This document shows positions 1-5,180 of a stretch of 5,562 nucleotides of DNA, one piece after another. The notes beneath the pieces are model-generated. The model was given only the letters and a program-made list of their open reading frames with translations. It was not told the DNA's origin and did not search any database. Source of the DNA: UBA3064 sp023258775 (GTDB lineage: Bacteria > Pseudomonadota > Gammaproteobacteria > Burkholderiales > Burkholderiaceae_E); contig JBIKXS010000074.1 of the NCBI GenBank assembly GCA_044355655.1, positions 1 through 5,562 on the forward strand, written 5' to 3'. Numbering within the stretch: the first letter of the stretch is position 1; each line of letters opens with the position of its first letter. The translations under genes were made by a program, and so were the position numbers.

Positions 1-835
1 CAGTTTCAACTTTCTTCCCCACTTGCAGAATGCGGAAGCTGCGCTTCATGGCATCCACATCCCTCGATGCCGCTTCCATTAATGTTCTTTGCAACCGATG
101 ATCCATTCGCAAACGCAGCGCGATGAATGCTGACAGCCAAGGCCCGACGTGTAAACCCGACACAAACTCTTTATCGAGCTTGGCACGACTCGTATCGGGT
201 CTTGCCCTTACCTCGGCCAGTAGCCTTCCGTCCTCATCATGCAGCGAGATCTCATAATAATCGATCCTGCTGTACTTCCTCTCAAGAACACGCAGCAAAT
301 ACCAAATACCCTCAAGCTTGAAGTAGATTTTCCACGGGTCGCTGTCCTCATTGGGTAGCAACACATCATCAGGTTCAATACCGACCTGACCATGCCAGGC
401 GCGATCAATAGACTGGGCTTCTTCAGTCTTTTTGGGGAGGGTTTTGAGACTTTCAAAGAGTTCAAACAATGTAAGCGTTAGTTTGTGTTCAGTAGCCATT
501 TCACGCACACGAACCACATGCCGCTCGGTATCAGCCCGATCAGCCTGCATTGAGGCTTGCAGTTGCGCCAAATCCATATTCAATTGCTTTTGCAGATCGT
601 TTAAGTGTTGTTCCATGCGCTTCACGATTTGCTCAGCAGTCGTTGGCGGCATTTGCGGCAACTTACTGATGGGAATTGCCGAATCTTGGCCCGCATTCGA
701 AGGCTCGACACCTGGTCGCTCGTTGCGTTTTTGCAAAAACGCACCAAGCCAGACAAGTCCCACAGCTGATAAAAGCAAAAGCAACACCAACATGACGGTG
801 TAGTCGGTTTCAGTGAGCGTGCCGGTCAAACCCAT
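1..835 (-). CDS. Membrane-anchored coiled-coil protein of unknown function (C-terminus beyond window)
   Basis: I do not recognise the family. The frame is open for 278 codons, from the ATG at 835 to the left edge, with no stop, so the C-terminus is missing. Seen: a short N-terminus, one hydrophobic segment at about residues 13-34 (rich in Leu/Val), then a basic stretch (QKRNER, 35-40). By the positive-inside rule this suggests a single-pass protein with its bulk in the cytoplasm. A Ser/Pro/Gly-rich linker (about 41-65) follows, then a long charged helical stretch with coiled-coil character (about 66-118, rich in Gln, Met, Leu), then a globular part containing PWKIYFKLEGIWYLLRVLERKY (about 168-189) with many aromatic residues. 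A GGGAG ribosome-binding site lies 7 nt before the ATG. The start overlaps the end of the upstream gene by 10 bp (ATGGGTTTGA), so the two are probably translationally coupled and may work together. There is no evidence for an enzymatic activity. Confidence 0.75.
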   Translation of the reverse strand, partial: MGLTGTLTETDYTVMLVLLLLLSAVGLVWLGAFLQKRNERPGVEPSNAGQDSAIPISKLPQMPPTTAEQIVKRMEQHLNDLQKQLNMDLAQLQASMQADRADTERHVVRVREMATEHKLTLTLFELFESLKTLPKKTEEAQSIDRAWHGQVGIEPDDVLLPNEDSDPWKIYFKLEGIWYLLRVLERKYSRIDYYEISLHDEDGRLLAEVRARPDTSRAKLDKEFVSGLHVGPWLSAFIALRLRMDHRLQRTLMEAASRDVDAMKRSFRILQVGKKVET

Positions 836-1503
836 TGCTTAGCTCCCATCGTTTCCACGAGCAAATCAGGAAACGAGCCTGCTTGCCAGCGATCAATTTC
901 CACCAAGGCATGCGGGCTCATGGCGCGGATATGGTTAGCCGCACGTTCCGCCTGTAAATCCTGGTCGGCACGGTTGAGCCACACTCTTGTGCCCTTTCCA
1001 TAGTGCACGCTCAACTCAACGAAGTCCAGCGAATCTGTGTAGAAGGCTACTTCCTGCCAGCGCTGGCAAGGCTGCAAGTCCTGTTTTCGCGGGGCTGCAA
1101 ATGAAGGCGGCGGAAGGAAAAACCCAAGCATCGAACCCCATTCATGGCGCGCAATACCCAGGGCAAAACTTGCCCACATACCCTTACCCGAGCGGGTCGA
1201 CTGGCAAAAGGGTGCGTTAAACCCCAAAAACGGTTCAAACAATTCTGACTGGCGGATAGCACCTTCACGCCGACAACCAAGCCAATACCCAAGGGCCGCC
1301 CCCAACCCAGACCCAACCCACTGAATCGGCCCCACCGCTTCAACAACAGCCTGCAGACGGTCGGCATTGTGCTCCATGCTGCCGATCTCGTCCTCGCTCC
1401 AGACTTGGCAAGGACCAATCCAGGAACGTACACGACGCACGAGTTCAACCATCGACTGATCGTCGAGGGCCGGACAGCAGATCACTGTGGTGACAGCGGA
1501 CAT
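826..1503 (-). CDS. Hypothetical protein resembling a degenerate alpha/beta hydrolase
   Basis: A 225-residue protein with no signal peptide or clear membrane segment. By eye it follows an alpha/beta-hydrolase layout: an early strand ending VICCPALDD (7-15, where hydrolases have a strand followed by His-Gly); a turn at SEDEIGSM (36-43) matching the usual D-x-x-G; a helix (A47-V57); then the elbow-like WVGSGLGAALGYWLG (62-76). The elbow fits the V-G-x-Ser-x-G pattern, but Gly66 stands at the nucleophile position. Near the C-terminus, RADQD (178-182) fits the acid strand, and AGSFPDLLVE (208-217) fits the catalytic-His turn with Ser210 instead of His. The assignment is inferred from pattern only; if correct, this is probably a non-catalytic relative. 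The start at 1503 is the longest ATG, with only a poor ribosome-binding site. The gene lies 67 nt after tRNA-His, and its TGA lies inside the next gene's start. Confidence 0.7.
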   Translation of the reverse strand: MSAVTTVICCPALDDQSMVELVRRVRSWIGPCQVWSEDEIGSMEHNADRLQAVVEAVGPIQWVGSGLGAALGYWLGCRREGAIRQSELFEPFLGFNAPFCQSTRSGKGMWASFALGIARHEWGSMLGFFLPPPSFAAPRKQDLQPCQRWQEVAFYTDSLDFVELSVHYGKGTRVWLNRADQDLQAERAANHIRAMSPHALVEIDRWQAGSFPDLLVETMGAKQWV

Positions 1504-1570
1504 GTAGTTTGCTTGTTGATGCGCGCGAGTGTCGCACTGGGGTGCTGCTCAAAGCATGCACGAAAAGTAG

Positions 1571-1647
1571 TGGGGTGACCGATGGGATTCGAACCCACGA
1601 CAGCCGGAATCACAATCCGGGACTCTACCAACTGAGCTACGGCCACC
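1571..1647 (-). tRNA. tRNA-His(GTG)
   Basis: A 77-nt cloverleaf with encoded CCA. The anticodon stem CCGGA/TCCGG encloses the loop TTGTGAT, giving anticodon GTG, which reads CAC and CAT. The extra G at position -1 opposite discriminator C73 is the identity element of histidine tRNAs, and both are encoded here. The acceptor stem GTGGCCG/CGGTCAC pairs with a single G-U. The T arm has GTGGG TTCGAAT CCCAT. A strong promoter lies just upstream. No terminator was found before the protein gene starting 67 nt downstream. Confidence 0.97.
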
Positions 1648-1660
1648 ACTGGAGCACCGG

Positions 1661-1690
1661 ATTGTAGGTTCCTGGGCCTATCGGCGTCAA
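1661..1690 (-). promoter_or_regulatory. Sigma70-type promoter of tRNA-His
   Basis: On the minus strand, TTGACG (1690-1685, -35) is followed by an 18-bp spacer and TACAAT (1666-1661, -10). Each box has one mismatch to consensus. Transcription would begin near 1654, giving a leader of about 7 nt before the mature tRNA at 1647. The position and strength fit a stable-RNA gene. Confidence 0.75.
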
Positions 1691-1708
1691 ACGAAGATGG
1701 CGGAAAAG

Positions 1709-1737
1709 TTAACAGATCATGAAAAGTACGATATATT
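1709..1737 (+). promoter_or_regulatory. Sigma70-type promoter for the PD-(D/E)XK gene
   Basis: TTAACA (1709-1714, -35), a 17-bp spacer and TATATT (1732-1737, -10) each differ from consensus at one base. The predicted start is near 1744-1745, leaving about 115 nt of leader before the coding start at 1860. The -35 box lies 18 bp from the -35 box of the tRNA-His promoter, in back-to-back orientation. Confidence 0.6.
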
Positions 1738-1790
1738 TTTGCAATCAATGCTGCAATGGACAACAAAGGCTGCCATAGTACAAAACTTTA

Positions 1791-1830
1791 GCCTCCAGGC
1801 GTAAGCTATCTCCTGGATGGTTTACGAGGC
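1791..1830 (+). repeat. Imperfect inverted repeat in the 5' leader
   Basis: GCCT (1791-1794) and CGTAA (1800-1804) can pair with TTACG (1822-1826) and AGGC (1827-1830), giving nine pairs interrupted by a 5-nt bulge. An alternative pairing of TCCAGG (1794-1799) with CCTGGA (1812-1817) excludes part of the first. The element ends 20 bases before the GGAG ribosome-binding site at 1851-1854 and has no T-run, so it is not a terminator. A regulatory role is conjecture. Confidence 0.35.
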
Positions 1831-1859
1831 ATCTCCAAACTCGAAAATGCGGAGAACCA

Positions 1860-2639
1860 ATGATGAACTTGGAAAACAATTTCCTGACAAGACAGGAGTT
1901 CCACGCTGGCATAGAGCGAGTGCTGCACGAAATCGCAACCGATCGCGAGACCCAGACGCGCCGCTGGGAGCAGCAAAAGCAGCTCTGGGACGATCAGGCC
2001 GATCGCTGGAAAGAGCAGGCGGAGCGCTGGAAAGAGCAGGATTTTCGCTGGGCGCAGCAAAAGCAACTTTGGAAAGAGCAGAGCGAACGCTGGAAAGAGC
2101 AAGATTTTCGCTGGGCGCAGGAAGATCAGCGATGGGAAGAACTTGCAGCAGACAGAAAAGCTCAAGATGAACGGATCAATCAGCGATTTGAGCGCCTTGA
2201 AGGAGACCTACAACAAATCAAGCTCTCGATCGGTGCACTCGGCGCTCGTTGGGGTCTATCCGCAGAAGAAAGCTTTAGGAGCGCGCTTGCTGGCATTCTC
2301 ACCGAGTCATATGGCGTGACGGTTCTAAACGTCAGTTTTCAGGATACCGAAGGCAAGGTATTCGGTCGTCCAGATCAAGTTGAGATGGATATCGTGGTCA
2401 CGAACGGCGTCTGCATGGCGATTGAGATCAAATCTTCGGTTGACAAACAAGCGATCTATTTGTTCGATCGAAAAGTCCAGGTTTATAGCGAACGCGAAGG
2501 ACGCACTGTTAATCGAAAAATCGTCATATCCCCGATGGTCGATTCACGCGCATTTCGGGTAGCAAAAGAGCTTGGCATTGAGGTTTTTACCCGTAGCGAT
2601 GACGAAGCGCTGTTTCGAAGAACAGAACAGACAAGCTAA
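1860..2639 (+). CDS. PD-(D/E)XK nuclease-like protein (DUF3782-type) with Trp-heptad coiled coil
   Basis: A 259-residue soluble protein in two parts. Residues 30-120 form a charged helix with Trp at positions 36, 43, 50, 57, 64, 71, 78, 85 and 92, a strict seven-residue period, within blocks such as RWKEQ and DFRWAQ. This predicts a long oligomerising coiled coil. Residues 125-255 match the PD-(D/E)XK fold: GARWGLSAEESFRSAL (128-143, helix with Glu136/137), then GRPDQVEMDIVV (169-180) with Asp177, then AIEIKSS (187-193) giving Glu189-x-Lys191, then a half with KVQVYSEREG and IVISPMVDSRAFRVAKELGIEVF. The order Glu...Asp...Glu-x-Lys is the metal-dependent nuclease core. Similar proteins with Trp heptads and this C-terminal domain occur in cyanobacteria and archaea as DUF3782; their role is unknown to me. 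GGAG lies 5 nt before the ATG at 1860 and 8 nt before the second ATG at 1863, so either may be used. It stands alone on its strand, with no partner defence gene and no methylase nearby. The nuclease core motifs look intact; substrate and activity are not predictable. Confidence 0.88.
   Translation: MMNLENNFLTRQEFHAGIERVLHEIATDRETQTRRWEQQKQLWDDQADRWKEQAERWKEQDFRWAQQKQLWKEQSERWKEQDFRWAQEDQRWEELAADRKAQDERINQRFERLEGDLQQIKLSIGALGARWGLSAEESFRSALAGILTESYGVTVLNVSFQDTEGKVFGRPDQVEMDIVVTNGVCMAIEIKSSVDKQAIYLFDRKVQVYSEREGRTVNRKIVISPMVDSRAFRVAKELGIEVFTRSDDEALFRRTEQTS
1965..2135 (+). repeat. 21-bp-period coding repeat with a 63-bp tandem duplication
   Basis: This stretch encodes the nine Trp heptads. Within it, 2007-2069 and 2070-2132 are two consecutive 63-bp units (21 residues each). 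Each begins TGGAAAGAGCAG and shares GCTGGAAAGAGCA and GATTTTCGCTGGGCGCAG; they diverge mainly in the last 12 bases. The nucleotide identity, beyond what the protein repeat requires, points to recent duplication. All periods are multiples of three, so copy-number change keeps the frame. Confidence 0.9.
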
Positions 2640-2650
2640 ACCAGTCACAG

Positions 2651-2676
2651 AGTAGACAAACCGCACAGCGCTGCGC
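2651..2676 (-). terminator. Possible weak terminator after tRNA-Arg
   Basis: Directly after the tRNA CCA, the minus strand reads GCGCAGCGCTGTGC (2676-2663). This can form a 5-bp stem with a tetraloop and one G-U pair, followed by GGTTTGTCTACT. The T-run is poor, so termination may be inefficient. It lies in the 37-bp gap facing the convergent nuclease gene, where a transcription end is expected. Confidence 0.3.
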
Positions 2677-2753
2677 TGGCCTGCCCAGCACGACTCGAAC
2701 GTGCGACCTACGGCTTAGAAGGCCGTTGCTCTATCCAGCTGAGCTATGGGCAG
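2677..2753 (-). tRNA. tRNA-Arg(TCT)
   Basis: A 77-nt cloverleaf with encoded CCA. The anticodon stem ACGGC/GCCGT encloses the loop CTTCTAA, giving anticodon TCT (reads AGA and AGG). The acceptor stem CTGCCCA/TGGGCAG pairs fully, the T arm is GCACG TTCGAGT CGTGC, and the discriminator is G73. The first pair is C1-G72, whereas the E. coli counterpart begins with G1-C72. It lies 14 nt after tRNA-Pro on the same strand, so the two are very probably processed from one transcript. Confidence 0.95.
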
Positions 2754-2767
2754 ATTCGTTGGCTTGG

Positions 2768-2844
<77 letters not shown>

Positions 2845-2853
2845 AATGCATGT

Positions 2854-2859
2854 ATTCTA
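2854..2859 (-). promoter_or_regulatory. Possible -10 box for the tRNA-Pro/tRNA-Arg pair
   Basis: On the minus strand TAGAAT (2859-2854) differs from the -10 consensus at one base and ends 9 nt before the tRNA-Pro 5' end, a spacing suited to a short leader. No good -35 box stands 16-18 bp upstream; TTGGCT is only 12 bp away. It may be a weak secondary promoter or chance. Confidence 0.25.
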
Positions 2860-2869
2860 CCCTGCTTCC

Positions 2870-4315
2870 TTAGCCAATGCTTGAAGCAAGGCGTTGGGCA
2901 AAGGCTTGAGCTTTAGCCTCATCAGGGTGTTCAACCATAACCCGTACAACAGGCTCGGTGCCTGAAGCCCTGATGAGCGTACGTCCTTGGCCTTGCAATG
3001 CCTCTTCAACCGCTTTGATCGCCGCTTTCAGCGGCTCATGGTGCTGCAGTTGAAAACCTGGCGGTGTCGGGACGTTGATCAAAACCTGCGGCATAAGAAC
3101 GAGTTCCGAGCATAGCTGGGCGAGTTCTTTGTCCTGATCTACCATGGCAGCAAGCACTTGCAAGCCGCTGATGATCCCATCGCCCGTACTGTGGAGATCA
3201 AGCGCAAGCAGGTGCCCAGAGCCCTCGCCGCCAAGTAGCCAGCCGCGCGCTTGAAGCCGCTCCAGTACGTAGCGATCGCCCACTTTGGCGCGTTCAAAAT
3301 CAATCCCTTTGGCCCGCAAACCGCGTTCAAGCGCAAAGTTGCTCATCAACGTTCCGACGACGCCAGGAATAACTTCGCGACGCGCCCTATCGCTCACGAT
3401 GATCCACAATAATTCGTCCCCGCTGTAAATCCGCCCATGTCGATCACACATAATCAGGCGATCAGCATCGCCGTCTAAGGCCAAGCCAAGATCGGCCCCG
3501 GTTTCGAGCACCTTGGCGCGCATGGCTTCAGGATGAGTGGCACCGCAGTTGCGGTTGATGTTGGTGCCATCGGGTTCGTTGCCCATCTTAATCACATGGG
3601 CACCGAGTTCGTGCAACACGGGACCAGCGACGTGATATGCAGCCCCGTGGGCTGAGTCAACCACGATCTTGATGCCTTTTAAATCAAGGCGCTGTGGAAA
3701 ACTGCTTTTGCAAAACTCGATATAGCGGCCCGCCGCATCGTCGATGCGCCTTGCTCGACCCATGTCGGCCGCGGGTACGCAAGCCAATTCCGGGTGAGCG
3801 ATCGAATCACTGTGCAAGTAGGACTCGATTTGAGCCTCAATCGCATCAGACAGCTTATTGCCCTGACCCGAGAAAAACTTAATGCCGTTATCCTCATAGG
3901 GATTGTGTGAGGCAGAAATCACAATCCCTGCATCGAGACGAAGTGCTCGCGTAAGGTAGGCAACCCCTGGTGTGGGAAGCGGTCCCACCAAACGCACATC
4001 GACGCCCATTGATGACAAGCCTGCCTCAAGCGCCGCTTCAAGCATATAGCCCGATAAGCGCGTGTCTTTACCAATCAAGGCAATAGGCTTTCTGCTAGTT
4101 TTCTTGCCTGACTGCGTTGAACGCGACTGCGATGCACCTGACTGCGATACCCCTGATTGCGTTGTGCGCGACTGCGATGCACCTGACAGCGTTGAACGCG
4201 ACTGCAGCAGCACCTTGCCCGCCGCTTGACCGAGTCGAAGCACAAACTCCGGTGTCATAGGCAAACTTCCGACCCGCCCACGAATCCCGTCAGTACCAAA
4301 CCAGCGCCTTGTCAT
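2870..4315 (-). CDS. glmM: Phosphoglucosamine mutase with pentapeptide-repeat insertion
   Basis: GlmM converts glucosamine-6-phosphate to glucosamine-1-phosphate in the cytoplasm, the step towards UDP-GlcNAc for peptidoglycan and lipopolysaccharide. All four signature loops are intact. GIVISASHNPYEDNGIKFF starts at 130 with the phosphorylated Ser136; DGDADR (281-286) binds Mg2+; GEGSGH (363-368) contacts the sugar; and RASGTEPVVRVM (449-460) binds phosphate. The N-terminus RRWFGTDGIRGRVG (3-16) is typical. At 481 residues it is longer than the usual 445-452. The excess lies at residues 38-70, between helix AAGKVLLQ and strand IALIGKDTRLSGYM, where seven pentapeptides of type QSRST/QSGAS are inserted; the catalytic serine is thereby shifted from 102 in E. 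coli to 136. The ATG follows the folP stop by one base, and AAGGA lies 7 nt before it, favouring translational coupling. The core appears fully functional. Confidence 0.97.
   Translation of the reverse strand: MTRRWFGTDGIRGRVGSLPMTPEFVLRLGQAAGKVLLQSRSTLSGASQSRTTQSGVSQSGASQSRSTQSGKKTSRKPIALIGKDTRLSGYMLEAALEAGLSSMGVDVRLVGPLPTPGVAYLTRALRLDAGIVISASHNPYEDNGIKFFSGQGNKLSDAIEAQIESYLHSDSIAHPELACVPAADMGRARRIDDAAGRYIEFCKSSFPQRLDLKGIKIVVDSAHGAAYHVAGPVLHELGAHVIKMGNEPDGTNINRNCGATHPEAMRAKVLETGADLGLALDGDADRLIMCDRHGRIYSGDELLWIIVSDRARREVIPGVVGTLMSNFALERGLRAKGIDFERAKVGDRYVLERLQARGWLLGGEGSGHLLALDLHSTGDGIISGLQVLAAMVDQDKELAQLCSELVLMPQVLINVPTPPGFQLQHHEPLKAAIKAVEEALQGQGRTLIRASGTEPVVRVMVEHPDEAKAQAFAQRLASSIG
4107..4205 (-). 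repeat. 15-bp minisatellite (six full units plus a partial) inside glmM
   Basis: Plus-strand units begin at 4107, 4122, 4137, 4152, 4167, 4182 and 4197 (the last is 9 bases). Units at 4122 and 4167 are identical (CGCGACTGCGATGCA), and units at 4107 and 4182 differ by one base. There is a higher 30-bp period of a CCTGA... unit followed by a CGCGA... unit. The encoded residues 38-70 of GlmM are QSRST, LSGAS, QSRTT, QSGVS, QSGAS, QSRST and QSG. The high DNA identity and the multiple-of-three unit suggest slippage or recombination with the reading frame preserved. Confidence 0.95.
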
Positions 4316-4316
4316 C

Positions 4317-5180
4317 TCAATATCCTTCTTGCGACGTGGGGTTGTCCATTAAACAGCCATAGACCCGAAGCGCATCGACTGTTGCGCCAACATCGTGAAC
4401 CCGCAAGATCGTTGCACCTAAAGTGGCTGCAGCAAGCGCGCCACCGATTGAACCAGGGTCTCGATCAGCGGTGGCTTTGCCGGTGATCTCGCCAATGAAA
4501 CGTTTGCGCGATAAACCAACAAGCAGCGGGAAAGGCGTTGCATGAAAATTATATCGTGATAGCAATCGTAGGGATCGCAACAGTGAACAGTTGTGTTCAA
4601 AAAGTTTGCCAAAGCCGATACCCGGATCAAGAACCACCTTGCTCAAGTCAAGGCCATGCTTCACACCGCATTGCAATTGGCGCTCAAAAAACCTGCGCAC
4701 CATGCCAACAACGCCGCCCTCGCTTTCGGGATAAACGGGTGCGTCTTGCATGCTGGCAGGCCGCCCTTGCATATGCATCAGGCAGATCCTAGGCGCTTGC
4801 ACAGCGACAGCCCAAGCACCCTCGGCGCGAAAGCCATTAACGTCGTTGAGCATGTCAGCGCCCTCGTTGAGAGCGGCTGCCATGACGGCAGGCTTCATGC
4901 TGTCGACTGAGATACGGAAAGCCTGGTTTTGCTTAAGAGGCGCCAAACGCTTTAACACAGGCATTAAGCGATCGAGTTCTTCGCGCTCGGACACCGCGTG
5001 GGCCCCGGGGCGGGTTGACTCAGCACCCAGATCAATCCACTGGGCACCCTCATCGACGAGCCTGAGAGCCTTAGCAAGCGCCTCATCGGGGCTTAAGAGC
5101 CCGCCGTCTGAAAACGAATCGGGGGTCAGATTCAAGACCCCCATCACCTCAACTTCAGGCAGCCGGAGCCTCCGGCACAT
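4317..5180 (-). CDS. folP: Dihydropteroate synthase
   Basis: This enzyme joins p-aminobenzoate to 6-hydroxymethyl-7,8-dihydropterin diphosphate in folate synthesis and is the sulfonamide target. It is a TIM-barrel protein of 287 residues from the chosen start, normal for the family. Motifs in order: MGVLNLTPDSFSDGG (13-27, Asn17); DLGAESTRPGA (50-60, Arg57); ISVDSMKP (90-97, Asp93); NDVNGF (112-117); CLMHMQG (133-139); LDPGIGFGK (184-192, Asp185); GLSRKRFIG (222-230, Lys226); and RVHDV (260-264, Arg260 and His262). All residues known to bind pterin or pyrophosphate are present. The frame is open up to an ATG at 5276, but that start would overlap ftsH by 122 bp and add an atypical basic tail. 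ATG 5180 leaves 12 residues before the first strand and overlaps ftsH by 26 bp. ATG 5144 would remove part of the first strand. No good ribosome-binding site precedes 5180, so the exact start is uncertain. One base separates its stop from glmM. Confidence 0.95.
   Translation of the reverse strand: MCRRLRLPEVEVMGVLNLTPDSFSDGGLLSPDEALAKALRLVDEGAQWIDLGAESTRPGAHAVSEREELDRLMPVLKRLAPLKQNQAFRISVDSMKPAVMAAALNEGADMLNDVNGFRAEGAWAVAVQAPRICLMHMQGRPASMQDAPVYPESEGGVVGMVRRFFERQLQCGVKHGLDLSKVVLDPGIGFGKLFEHNCSLLRSLRLLSRYNFHATPFPLLVGLSRKRFIGEITGKATADRDPGSIGGALAAATLGATILRVHDVGATVDALRVYGCLMDNPTSQEGY

Noticed and set aside
432..803. 123-codon plus-strand frame rich in Cys and Ser
   Set aside because: It is antisense to the better-supported membrane coiled-coil gene and has no ribosome-binding site or recognisable domain.
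1482..1766. 94-codon minus-strand frame running through tRNA-His
   Set aside because: It spans the tRNA and its promoter, so it is not a credible protein gene.
1748..1804. 18-codon leader ORF upstream of the nuclease-like gene
   Set aside because: It starts about 4 nt from the predicted transcript start, has no ribosome-binding site and shows no attenuation-type codon bias.
1806..2170. Long open frames on both strands (1817-2170 plus, 1806-2165 minus) over the Trp-heptad repeat
   Set aside because: They are shadows: a repeat with a multiple-of-three period keeps several frames open. They lack ribosome-binding sites and give Ala/Arg/Gly- or Leu/Phe/Pro-rich nonsense.
1860..2639. Nuclease-like gene as part of a restriction or toxin-antitoxin system
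   Set aside because: It is a single gene on its strand, with no methylase, helicase or small partner in the window.
1648..2676. Nuclease-like gene as cargo of an element integrated at tRNA-Arg
   Set aside because: No integrase was seen and no repeat of the tRNA 3' end was found near 1650-1860; the position beside tRNAs alone is not enough.
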